Shown: piece by piece, positions 10,030-17,162 of the stretch
How positions within the stretch are numbered: the stretch's first letter is position 1
How the letters are laid out: every line of letters begins with the position of its first letter
From: Thermoactinospora rubra
Lineage (GTDB): Bacteria > Actinomycetota > Actinomycetes > Streptosporangiales > Streptosporangiaceae
DNA length: 64,000 nucleotides
Reading direction: 5' to 3'
NCBI RefSeq assembly: GCF_002093975.1
Contig: NZ_KZ084329.1
Span: 1,596 to 65,595, forward strand
Program-made: the position numbers and the translations under genes
Notes under the pieces: model-generated
Database searches by the model: none
What the model saw: only the letters and a program-made list of their open reading frames with translations
Told to the model about the DNA's origin: nothing

Positions 10030-11040
10030 ATGAGACCCAAAGGGGTGCTTACCTTAGGTTTCGCGCTGTTCCTCGGCCTCGCGGCGGGCCAGAGCGCGGC
10101 GGCGAGCCCGCTCGCGGCCGCCGCTCCGACCCCGAGCCCTGCGCCGACCGGCACGGCGACGCCCTCGCCGGATCCCACGCGGGACCCGAACGACCCCCCG
10201 AACGAGGTCGACGTCCCCGACGTGACGACCCTGGCGGCGCCGAGCTTCCAGCTTCCCTTCCCCTGCGGCCAGAAGTGGACGGGCAACTCCAGCGCGAGCA
10301 GCGCCCACCGCTCCTACGAGATCGACTTCAACCGGGGCAGTACCGCGGACGCCGACCTCGGGGACACGGTCGTCGCCGCCGCGGCCGGCACCGTGGTGAT
10401 CTCCTCCCACCAGGGCTCGGCCAACGGCTTCGGCAACCTCGTCAAGATCGACCACGGGGGCGGCTGGACGACCTACTACGCCCACCTGAACGTGCGCTCG
10501 GTAAAGGCCGGCGACCGCGTCTCGCAGGGCCAGAAGATCGGCACCGTCGGCAAGACCAGCAAGCCGGGCAACAACATCTCACCCCACCTGCACTACGAGG
10601 TGCGCCAGGGCAGCGGCTACCCGGGCAACATCCGCAAGGCGGTGTTCAACGGGGTCACCTTCGGCTACCCGCACCAGACGCTGACCTCCAAGAACAAGTG
10701 CGGAGGCGGCACGACGAACCCGCACACGCCCGGGGAGGTGTGCGGCGCGGGGTACAAGGTGATCGACTCTGCGGCGTTGGGGTCGGCGGGCACGGTGTAT
10801 CTGCTGTACAACGCGGGCAACGGCTACAACTGTGTGGCCACGTTGAAGAAGACCTCGCTGGGGACGGCCACGGCGACCAGCGCCTTCCTGGAGGTGCAGG
10901 GTAAGGCGCGGGTCACCGACAGCGGGAGTTTCGCCTACTACGCGGGGCCGGTGCGGGCCGCGGCGGCCGGCAAGTGCGTGAAGTGGGGCGGCAAGGCGGG
11001 CTCGGCCACCTACACCAGCCCCTTCGAACACTGCGGCTGA
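10030..11040 (+). CDS. secreted M23 peptidase with C-terminal SapA-like domain
   Basis: A 336-residue exported endopeptidase. Residues 1-25 are a signal peptide; 26-65 are a Pro/Thr/Ser-rich linker. Residues about 75-215 are an M23 (LytM/lysostaphin-type) domain with zinc-ligand candidates H93 and D99 ('HRSYEID'), H152 ('YYAHLN') and H186/H188 ('HLHYEV'); these enzymes cut peptide cross-bridges in peptidoglycan. Residues 229-336 form a cysteine-containing domain ('VCGAGYKVIDSAALGSAG' to 'SPFEHCG') that I recognise as like Streptomyces spore-associated protein SapA. The same domain ends the next gene. The ATG has AAAGGA upstream. The 200-nt leader (9830-10029) has an AT-rich patch near 9890 but no clear promoter. 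Confidence 0.87.
   Translation: MRPKGVLTLGFALFLGLAAGQSAAASPLAAAAPTPSPAPTGTATPSPDPTRDPNDPPNEVDVPDVTTLAAPSFQLPFPCGQKWTGNSSASSAHRSYEIDFNRGSTADADLGDTVVAAAAGTVVISSHQGSANGFGNLVKIDHGGGWTTYYAHLNVRSVKAGDRVSQGQKIGTVGKTSKPGNNISPHLHYEVRQGSGYPGNIRKAVFNGVTFGYPHQTLTSKNKCGGGTTNPHTPGEVCGAGYKVIDSAALGSAGTVYLLYNAGNGYNCVATLKKTSLGTATATSAFLEVQGKARVTDSGSFAYYAGPVRAAAAGKCVKWGGKAGSATYTSPFEHCG
10714..11038 (+). repeat. 325-bp near-identical block, copy 1 (SapA-like domain)
   Basis: This block matches 12288-12612 over 325 bp, including all third codon positions, with a single difference: A at 11008 against G at 12582 (Thr to Ala). The match stops abruptly at both borders, with the stop codons themselves differing (tga and tag). 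Confidence 0.95.
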
Positions 11041-11087
11041 CGCGCGGACGCCGTGCGCGCCTTTCCACTCCGGCGCCGTGCTCTCCG

Positions 11088-11103
11088 GGGGCGGCGCCCC
11101 TTT
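11088..11103 (+). terminator. weak terminator after the M23 gene
   Basis: A short stem GGGGC-GGC-GCCCC (11088-11100) is followed by TTT. It lies 48 nt after the M23 stop codon and 60 nt before the amidase start, so the two wall hydrolases may be separately transcribed. Confidence 0.45.
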
Positions 11104-11162
11104 CCCGCGCGCGGCGTCCCTCCCGCGAAGAACCCGGACACCTTTCCGAGGAGAAACAACCT

Positions 11163-12614
11163 GTGAAGGCCCAACTCCGCCGCCGGGCCGCGCTGCTGAC
11201 CGGCGCGCTCATCCCCCTCGCACTGCTCGCGCCACCACCGGCCGGCGCCTCGTCCGCCGAGCCCATGGCCGCCGCGTTCGACTCCGCGGCCACGGCGTAC
11301 GAGGTGCCCCGCGACCTGCTGGTGTCGCTCGCCTACGCCGAGACCCACCTGGACGGGCACGGCGGCGAGCCCAGCGCCAGCGGCGGCTACGGCGTGATGC
11401 ACCTGGTCAGCAACCCCACCACGCACACCCTTGAGCGCGCGGCCACGCTGACCGGCAAGCCCGCCTCCGCGCTGAAGACGGACGACGCCGCCAACATCGC
11501 GGGCGGCGCCGCCGTCCTGCGCGCCTACGCCGACGAGCTCGGGATGGACGCCGCCGCCCGCAAGGACCTGGGCAAGTGGTACCGCGCGATCGCCAAGTAC
11601 GGCAACGCCGCCTCGGCCGATGTCGCCAGGCTCTACGCCGACACCGTCTACGACCTGCTGGCTCAGGGCATCCGCGCCACCACTCCCGGCGGCGAGACCG
11701 TCACGGTGCAGCCGCGCGCCGTCCAGCCCGACAGGGGCGAGTACGCCAAGGCCCGCGACCTGGACAACCCGGCGAAGACGCTGGCCGCGTCCGCCGACTA
11801 CCCGGCGGCCCAGTGGGTGCCCGCGCACAGCAGCAACTACGCGGTCTCCAACCGGCCGGCCAGCGACGCGATCGACCGCATCGTCATCCACGTGACCCAG
11901 GGCTCCTACGCCGGGACGATCTCCTGGTTCCAGAACGGGCCGCGGCCGAACCCCACCTCCGCGCACTACGTCATCCGCTCCTCCGACGGCGCCATCACCC
12001 AGATGGTCAGGGAGAAGGACAGGGCGTTCCACGCGGGTGGCTACAACCGCCGCTCCATCGGCATCGAGCACGAGGGCTACGTGAACAACGCCTCGTGGTT
12101 CACCGACGCGATGTACCGCGCCTCGGCCGCGCTGGTCCGTACCATCGCCGACCGGTACCGCATCCCCAAGGACCGCACCCACATCGTCGGGCACCACCAG
12201 GTGCCCGGCACCGACCACACCGACCCCGGCCCCCACTGGGACTGGAACAGGTACATGCAGTACGTCACCAACGGCTCGGGTGGCGGGACGAACCCGCACA
12301 CGCCCGGGGAGGTGTGCGGCGCGGGGTACAAGGTGATCGACTCTGCGGCGTTGGGGTCGGCGGGCACGGTGTATCTGCTGTACAACGCGGGCAACGGCTA
12401 CAACTGTGTGGCCACGTTGAAGAAGACCTCGCTGGGGACGGCCACGGCGACCAGCGCCTTCCTGGAGGTGCAGGGTAAGGCGCGGGTCACCGACAGCGGG
12501 AGTTTCGCCTACTACGCGGGGCCGGTGCGGGCCGCGGCGGCCGGCAAGTGCGTGAAGTGGGGCGGCAAGGCGGGCTCGGCCGCCTACACCAGCCCCTTCG
12601 AACACTGCGGCTAG
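11163..12614 (+). CDS. secreted N-acetylmuramoyl-L-alanine amidase with SLT-like and SapA-like domains
   Basis: A 483-residue exported wall hydrolase. Residues 1-32 are a signal peptide. Residues about 37-170 resemble a lysozyme/transglycosylase-type fold ('VPRDLLVSLAYAETHLDG', E60 a candidate catalytic acid, then 'GGYGVMHL'). Residues about 230-365 are an amidase_2/PGRP domain with probable zinc ligands H243 ('VIHVTQ'), H344/H345 ('IVGHHQ') and D354 ('HTDPGPH'), which removes stem peptides from MurNAc. Residues 376-483 are the SapA-like domain shared almost base for base with the M23 gene. GTG 11163 has AGGAG eight nt upstream. Two lytic activities plus a targeting domain suggest spore or hyphal wall remodelling (inference). 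Confidence 0.85.
   Translation: MKAQLRRRAALLTGALIPLALLAPPPAGASSAEPMAAAFDSAATAYEVPRDLLVSLAYAETHLDGHGGEPSASGGYGVMHLVSNPTTHTLERAATLTGKPASALKTDDAANIAGGAAVLRAYADELGMDAAARKDLGKWYRAIAKYGNAASADVARLYADTVYDLLAQGIRATTPGGETVTVQPRAVQPDRGEYAKARDLDNPAKTLAASADYPAAQWVPAHSSNYAVSNRPASDAIDRIVIHVTQGSYAGTISWFQNGPRPNPTSAHYVIRSSDGAITQMVREKDRAFHAGGYNRRSIGIEHEGYVNNASWFTDAMYRASAALVRTIADRYRIPKDRTHIVGHHQVPGTDHTDPGPHWDWNRYMQYVTNGSGGGTNPHTPGEVCGAGYKVIDSAALGSAGTVYLLYNAGNGYNCVATLKKTSLGTATATSAFLEVQGKARVTDSGSFAYYAGPVRAAAAGKCVKWGGKAGSAAYTSPFEHCG
12288..12612 (+). repeat. 325-bp near-identical block, copy 2 (SapA-like domain)
   Basis: Second copy of the block at 10714-11038; one mismatch (12582). The offset is 1574 bp in the same orientation, so recombination between copies would delete the amidase catalytic region or produce a hybrid gene. 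Confidence 0.95.
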
Positions 12615-12702
12615 CTGTGGTGGCCGCGACACACTCGGCCCCGGCGCCGCGCACCGCGACGCCGGGGCCCCGGCTTCTCACCACGGCGAACCGGGCCCGG
12701 AC

Positions 12703-13140
12703 CTACGACGCCGCCCGGGCGGCGTTGGCCGCGATCGCGTCCCGGAGGTAGGCCGCCAGTCCCGGAGCCGCCCTGTCGATCGAGGACGTGAACCGGGGAT
12801 CGGCCACGTACATCTCCCCGAGCCCCCGGTGCGTCTCCACGTCGCACGAGTAGAACCACCGCGACAGCAGCAGCCGGTGCTCCTCCGCCGCGGCGGCCGC
12901 CTCGGCGCTGTCGGCCGGCGTCCCCGCCCGCATGAGCGCCACCAGCCGGTCGGTCACCTCGGCCGACTCCGCCTTGAACCGCTCCCAGTCCGCCTTCGTG
13001 TAGGACGAGACGCGGCGCTGGGACTCCGCCCAGGCGTCGGTGCCGCCCCAGCGTTCCTCGGCCTCGGCGGCGTACCGGCCGGGGTCGAAGTCCCCGAACA
13101 GCTCGGAACGGTCCTCAGGTGTCAGCTCGTCACTCGTCAT
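12703..13140 (-). CDS. stand-alone TipAS-domain thiopeptide-binding protein
   Basis: A 145-residue protein consisting only of the TipAS drug-recognition domain (residues about 15-143), without the MerR winged helix that TipAL-type regulators carry. Typical sequence is visible: 'LFGDFDPGRYAAEAEERWG', 'SYTKADWERF', 'SRWFYSC' with C99 where TipAS covalently captures thiostrepton-class thiopeptides, then 'LGEMYVADPRFT' and 'LRDAIAANAAR'. It should bind thiopeptides and act as a sequestering or sensing protein (known family role; here inferred). The ATG is only 7 nt from a good -10 box, so the message is probably leaderless. It diverges from the HAD gene; no HTH-encoding segment lies upstream. Confidence 0.85.
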   Translation of the reverse strand: MTSDELTPEDRSELFGDFDPGRYAAEAEERWGGTDAWAESQRRVSSYTKADWERFKAESAEVTDRLVALMRAGTPADSAEAAAAAEEHRLLLSRWFYSCDVETHRGLGEMYVADPRFTSSIDRAAPGLAAYLRDAIAANAARAAS

Positions 13141-13147
13141 GGCGCTG

Positions 13148-13178
13148 ACGCTAGAGTCTCACGCAACGTGAGAGTCAA
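13148..13178 (-). promoter_or_regulatory. MerR-type promoter and operator of the TipAS gene
   Basis: On the minus strand a -35 TTGACT (13178-13173) and -10 TAGCGT (13153-13148) are separated by 19 bp, the over-long spacer typical of MerR-family promoters. The spacer holds a dyad TCTCACG-CAA-CGTGAGA (plus strand 13157-13173). Only 7 nt separate the -10 from the ATG, so transcription should start at or next to the start codon. The rest of the 49-bp gap carries the HAD gene's GGAGG. Confidence 0.75.
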
Positions 13179-13189
13179 CCGGAGGCAAG

Positions 13190-14140
13190 GTGCTGATCGA
13201 CGCCTACGACACGTTGCTGCTCGACCTGGACGGCGTGGTGTACCTGGGCGAGCACGCGGTGCCGGGCGCGCCGGAGGCGCTGGGCAAGGCCAGGGACCAG
13301 GGCGTACGGCTGGCGTACGTCACCAACAACGCCTCCAGGACGCCCGCGGCGATAGCCGAGCACCTGCGAGAGCTCGCGGTGCCCGCGCAGGCCGGGGACG
13401 TGGTGACCTCGGCGCAGGCGGCCGCGCGGCTGGTGGCCGAGCGCGTGGGCCGGGGCGCGAAGGTGCTGGTCGTGGGCGGCATGGGGCTCCGGCAGGCCGT
13501 ACGGGAGCAGGGGCTGCGCCCGGTGACCACGGCGGCGGAGGACCCGGCGGCCGTGGTGCAGGGCATGTGGCAGGGCCTGAGCTACGGGCTGCTCACCGAG
13601 GGCACGCTCGCGGTACGGCGGGGCGCGCTGTTCGTGGCCGCCAACGGGGACACCACCATGCCCACGCGGCGCGGCGAGCTGCCGGGCAACGGGGCGATGG
13701 TGCGGGTGATCGCCACGGCGACCGGGGTGGAGCCGGTCTACGCGGGCAAGCCGGAGCCGCCGCTGCACCGCGAGTCGATGATCAGGACCGGGGCGGAGAG
13801 CCCGTTGATCGTGGGCGACCGGCTGGACACCGACATCGAGGGAGCCACCCGGGCGAACGTGGACAGCCTGCTCGTCCTGACCGGGGTGACGACGCCGCGT
13901 GACCTGCTGACGGCCGACCCCGCGCACCGGCCGACGTACATCGCCGAGGATCTCGGCGCGCTGCACCGGCCCTACCCCAAGACGCCGCAGGGCTGGCGCG
14001 CCGTCTGGGAGGACGGCCGGCTCCGCCTGGAGGGCGACGGCTCCTGGATCGACGGCCTGCGGGCGGCGTGCCAGGCGGCCTGGGCCGCGGGCGTGACGGA
14101 CCCGGAGGCCGTCGCCCCCGTGCTGGACAGGCTCGGCTGA
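13190..14140 (+). CDS. HAD-IIA family phosphatase (NagD-like)
   Basis: A 316-residue HAD superfamily hydrolase. Motif I is 'LLDLDGVVYLG' with the nucleophile D12 and acid/base D14; motif II 'YVTNNAS'; a Lys in 'AGKPEPPLH'; motif IV 'LIVGDRLDTDIEGA'. The C2A cap lies between. Members dephosphorylate small metabolites such as nucleoside or sugar phosphates; the substrate is not predictable. About 70 extra C-terminal residues follow the HAD core. The start is GTG 13190, four nt after GGAGG. It shares a short divergent promoter region with the TipAS gene. Confidence 0.87.
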   Translation: MLIDAYDTLLLDLDGVVYLGEHAVPGAPEALGKARDQGVRLAYVTNNASRTPAAIAEHLRELAVPAQAGDVVTSAQAAARLVAERVGRGAKVLVVGGMGLRQAVREQGLRPVTTAAEDPAAVVQGMWQGLSYGLLTEGTLAVRRGALFVAANGDTTMPTRRGELPGNGAMVRVIATATGVEPVYAGKPEPPLHRESMIRTGAESPLIVGDRLDTDIEGATRANVDSLLVLTGVTTPRDLLTADPAHRPTYIAEDLGALHRPYPKTPQGWRAVWEDGRLRLEGDGSWIDGLRAACQAAWAAGVTDPEAVAPVLDRLG

Positions 14141-14243
14141 CCGGCGCGCCACGGTCCGTGAAGCCATCCAACGCGCCACGGCCCGGGAACACGCCGGGCG
14201 CGGGCCGGCGTCACCGCACCCGGTCGGCCGTCTGCCGGGCGAA

Positions 14244-14770
14244 CTACCACGATCCGAGCGCGAGCAGCCCGGCCGACACCGCCACCAGCGGCACGACCAG
14301 CACCTGGGCCGAGTTCATGCCCACCTGGAAGACGAACCGCGACAGGATGATCGAGCTCCTGCGGATGGGCATGCTGAGCAGCTTGTCCAGGTACCCCGTC
14401 TCCTCGTCGAACAGCAACGGCATGGCCGCGGTCACGCCGTTGCCCGCGACGGTGAAGTGGTAGAGGGCCGCCTCGATCTTGGCCTCCTCCCGGCCGGTGA
14501 GCATGTGGTACCCATGGGGGAGACCTGCTGCATGGCGTAGCCGACGCGCCGCCGTACCTCCTGGGCGGCCCGCGTGACCTCGAACCCGCACACCCGCGCG
14601 GCGCCCGAGGTGGGCGGCGGCAGGGTCACCGGCATCCGGATGGTGGTCTTGCCCGCGCCGTTGGGCCCGAGCAGGCCGAAGATCTCTCCCCGGCGCACCC
14701 GGAAGGTGAGGGGGTCCACCACGGTGCGCTCGCCGAAGGCGCGGCTGAGCCGGCCGGTCTCGATGATCAT
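14244..14770 (-). pseudogene. deleted and fused remnant of an ABC-2 exporter operon
   Basis: From the right, a DrrA-like ATPase starts well (ATG at 14770, 'GEIFGLLGPNGAGKTTIRMP' with Walker A, 'RRRVGYAMQQVS' before the Q-loop) but shifts frame and stops near residue 85-110, with no signature motif or Walker B. It runs directly into the middle of an ABC-2 membrane protein in another frame ('LFDEETGYLDKLLSMP', 'RSSIILSRFVFQVGMN'), which also ends early near 14244. A deletion joining the two ancestral genes, with further frameshifts, explains this. Originally a DrrAB-type drug or lipid exporter. Confidence 0.75.
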
Positions 14771-14801
14771 GCGAACACCGCCTCGGCAGTGGGCCGGAGG
14801 A

Positions 14802-15140
14802 TCACAGGAGACGGCGCAGCCGCAGCAGGTCGCCGAAGCTGGCGTCGATCTTGACGCGCCCTCCCAGCAGCGCTCTGGCCATGTCGAGCTCCCCGTCCAC
14901 CAGCCGGATCAGGTCGTCGCTGGCCATGGTGAGCCTGATGTCGGAGTTCGCGCCGGCGGGCTCGTCGAGGATCTCCAGCCGTCCCTGGTGGATGCGGCCG
15001 TGGAAGGTCATGTCGAGGTCGGTGATGCGGCAGCTCACGGTGCGGTCGACCACGTGCTTGGCGCGGTCGGCCGCGTCGATCTCCTCGAACTGGGCGACGA
15101 GCTTGCCGAGCGCCGCACGGCACTCCTCGACGCTTGCCAT
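14802..15140 (-). CDS. SCP2 sterol-binding-domain protein
   Basis: A 112-residue protein consisting of one SCP2-like lipid-binding fold: 'CRITDLDMTFHGRIHQGRLEI', 'DIRLTMASDDLIRLVDGELD' and 'ALLGGRVKIDASFGDLLRLRRL'. These proteins bind hydrophobic ligands in a pocket; actinobacteria have many of unknown ligand. The start is ATG 15140 with AAAGGAG nine nt upstream. It lies just upstream of the broken ABC genes in the same direction and is divergent from the tlyA operon. It has no signal peptide. Confidence 0.8.
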   Translation of the reverse strand: MASVEECRAALGKLVAQFEEIDAADRAKHVVDRTVSCRITDLDMTFHGRIHQGRLEILDEPAGANSDIRLTMASDDLIRLVDGELDMARALLGGRVKIDASFGDLLRLRRLL

Positions 15141-15243
15141 CGTGGGTGGCTCCTTTCACACGTGTCCCCGCACGGTAGTGTTCCGCACGTTGATTCAACG
15201 CGCGACAGGCCGGCCCGGGTGCCGGGTGCGTTACGGTCATGAC

Positions 15244-15381
15244 ATGAGCGAAGAGCCGATCGAGGCGGTCGTGCGCGGGCTGGGCCGGGTGGCCGAGCTG
15301 CCGGTGGGCGCGCAGGTGGCGGTCTTCGAGCAGGCGTGCGCCGCCCTGGAGGAGGCGCTGGCCGCCATGGACGACGCATGA
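15244..15381 (+). CDS. 45-residue conserved-context small protein upstream of tlyA
   Basis: A tiny acidic helical protein (MSEEPIEAVVRGLGR then 'VAVFEQACAALEEALAAMDD'). Its stop codon overlaps the tlyA start (ATGA), so it is translationally coupled. I recall similar short proteins before tlyA in other actinomycetes but cannot confirm this. Good codon usage and the tight overlap support a real gene; the function is unknown. Confidence 0.65.
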   Translation: MSEEPIEAVVRGLGRVAELPVGAQVAVFEQACAALEEALAAMDDA

Positions 15382-16190
15382 TGACTCGTCGCGTCAGGCT
15401 CGACAGCGAGCTGGTGCGGCGGGGGCTGGCCCGGTCCAGGGAGCAGGCGGCGCAGCTGATCGAGGCCGGGCGCGTGAGCGTGGGCGGCCAGGTCAAGACC
15501 AAGCCCGCCACGCAGGTCGGCACGGACGCGCCCGTGGTGGTGACCGCCCAGGAGGGGCCGGAGTACGTCTCGCGGGGCGCCCACAAGCTGCTCGGCGCCC
15601 TCGACACCTTCCCCGCGCTGCGGGTGGAGGGCCGCCGCTGCCTGGACGCGGGCGCCTCCACCGGCGGCTTCACCGACGTGCTGCTGCGCCGCGGCGCCGC
15701 CCACGTGGTCGCGGTCGACGTCGGGTACGGCCAGCTGGCCTGGTCGCTGCGCACCGACCCGCGCGTGACCGTGATGGAGCGGGTCAACGTGCGCGACCTG
15801 ACCCCCGAGATGGTCGGCGAGCCGCCGTCGCTGGTGGTGGGCGACCTGTCGTTCATCTCGCTGAGGCTCGTGCTGCCCGCCCTGACGCGGGTCGCCGCGC
15901 CGGAGGCCGACCTGGTGCTGCTGGTCAAGCCGCAGTTCGAGGTCGGCAAGGACCGGGTGGGCGCGGGCGGCGTGGTGCGCGACCCGGCGCTGCGGGCAGA
16001 TGCCGTACGGCAGGCCGCGGCGTGCGCGGCCGGGCTGGGGCTCGTCGTGCGCGGGGTGACCTACAGCCCTCTGCCCGGCCCCTCGGGCAACGTCGAGTAC
16101 CTGCTGTGGTTGGGCAAGGGCGCGGGCGAGCCGCCCGTCGCCGACGTCGAGGCCGCGATCGAGCGGGCCGTGGCGGAAGGGCCGCGATGA
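15378..16190 (+). CDS. tlyA: TlyA family rRNA 2'-O-methyltransferase
   Basis: A 270-residue protein with an N-terminal S4 RNA-binding domain (residues 1-60, 'LVRRGLARSREQAAQLIEAG') and an FtsJ-type methyltransferase domain. Motif I is 'CLDAGASTGGFTDVLL'; later blocks include 'VVGDLSFISLRLVLPAL' and 'LLVKPQFEVGKD'. TlyA proteins methylate ribose in 16S helix 44 and 23S helix 69 (C1920 region), which sets capreomycin/viomycin sensitivity. Two adjacent ATGs (15378, 15381) are possible; the first overlaps the small gene upstream. Its stop overlaps the NAD kinase start by 4 nt. Confidence 0.9.
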   Translation: MMTRRVRLDSELVRRGLARSREQAAQLIEAGRVSVGGQVKTKPATQVGTDAPVVVTAQEGPEYVSRGAHKLLGALDTFPALRVEGRRCLDAGASTGGFTDVLLRRGAAHVVAVDVGYGQLAWSLRTDPRVTVMERVNVRDLTPEMVGEPPSLVVGDLSFISLRLVLPALTRVAAPEADLVLLVKPQFEVGKDRVGAGGVVRDPALRADAVRQAAACAAGLGLVVRGVTYSPLPGPSGNVEYLLWLGKGAGEPPVADVEAAIERAVAEGPR

Positions 16191-17086
16191 AGCGAAGCAT
16201 GCTGGTGACCGTCCACACCGGGCGCGAGGCGGCCATCGACAGCGCGCGGCTCGTGGTCACCCGGCTGGTGGCGGCCGGGGTGACCGTGCGGGTCCTGGAG
16301 AGCGAGGCCGCCGAGATCGGCTGCGCGGGCGTCGAGGTGGTCTCCTGCGAGCCCGACGCCGGCAAGGACGCCGAGATGATCATCGTGCTCGGCGGCGACG
16401 GGACCATCCTGCGCGCCGCCGAGATGGCCAGGCCGGCGCGCACGCCCCTGCTCGGCATCAACCTCGGGCACGTGGGCTTCCTGGCCGAGGCCGAGGTGGA
16501 GAACCTGGAGTCGGCCGTCGACAACCTGCTCGCCGGCCGCTACGACGTCGAGGAGCGCATGACCATCGACGTCAGCGCCCGCCTGAACGGCACCGTCATC
16601 GCCGACACCTGGGCGCTGAACGAGGCCACCGTGGAGAAGGGCGACCGCATGCTGGAGGCGGTCGCCGAGATCGACGGCGCGCCGCTGTCGCGCTGGGGCT
16701 GCGACGGGGTGATCTGCGCCACGCCGACCGGCTCGACGGCCTACGCCTTCTCCGCCGGCGGCCCGATCGTCTGGCCCGAGGTGGAGGCGCTGCTGGTGGT
16801 CCCCATCAGCGCGCACGCGCTGTTCGCCAAGCCGCTGGTGGTCTCCCCCCGCTCGGTGGTGGCGGTGGAGCTGCTGCCGCACACCCCGGGCGGGGTGATG
16901 TGGTGCGACGGCCGCCGCCGGTTCGACCTGCCCTCCGGCACGCGCGTGGAGGTGCGGCGCTCGCAGACGCCGGTGCGGCTGGCCCGCATCCGGGGCGTGG
17001 AGAGCACGGGCGCGCCGTTCACCGACCGGCTGGTGGCGAAATTCGAGCTGCCGGTCGCGGGATGGCGTGGAAGGGTGCGTCCCTGA
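16187..17086 (+). CDS. nadK: NAD kinase
   Basis: A 299-residue ATP(or polyphosphate)-NAD kinase making NADP in the cytoplasm. The phosphate-binding motif 'IVLGGDGTILRAAE' (GGDGT at 69-73) is intact, followed by 'PLLGINLGHVGFLAEAE', 'ALNEATVEKG' and the glycine-rich 'CATPTGSTAYAFSAGGPIV'. The ATG overlaps the tlyA stop (ATGA), so the small gene, tlyA and nadK form one coupled operon, with recN 76 nt further on: a classic actinobacterial gene order. Confidence 0.93.
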   Translation: MKRSMLVTVHTGREAAIDSARLVVTRLVAAGVTVRVLESEAAEIGCAGVEVVSCEPDAGKDAEMIIVLGGDGTILRAAEMARPARTPLLGINLGHVGFLAEAEVENLESAVDNLLAGRYDVEERMTIDVSARLNGTVIADTWALNEATVEKGDRMLEAVAEIDGAPLSRWGCDGVICATPTGSTAYAFSAGGPIVWPEVEALLVVPISAHALFAKPLVVSPRSVVAVELLPHTPGGVMWCDGRRRFDLPSGTRVEVRRSQTPVRLARIRGVESTGAPFTDRLVAKFELPVAGWRGRVRP

Positions 17087-17111
17087 CTGCCGCTGCGCGT
17101 AGGATCTCATG

Positions 17112-17126
17112 CGCACAGGTGTTCTC
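17112..17126 (+). promoter_or_regulatory. candidate LexA-like box before recN
   Basis: CGCACAGGTGTTCTC resembles the actinobacterial SOS box core GAAC-N4-GTTC with one mismatch in the left half (GCAC). It lies 37-51 nt before the recN start. One imperfect match is weak evidence. Confidence 0.3.
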
Positions 17127-17162
17127 ATGGACTCCGGGTGAGAGAGCGAACAGGAGCAGGCG

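Noticed and set aside
12661-12674. Palindrome GCCGGGGCCCCGGC between the amidase and TipAS genes as a terminator
   Set aside because: It has no loop and no T tail; such GC palindromes are common by chance at this base composition.
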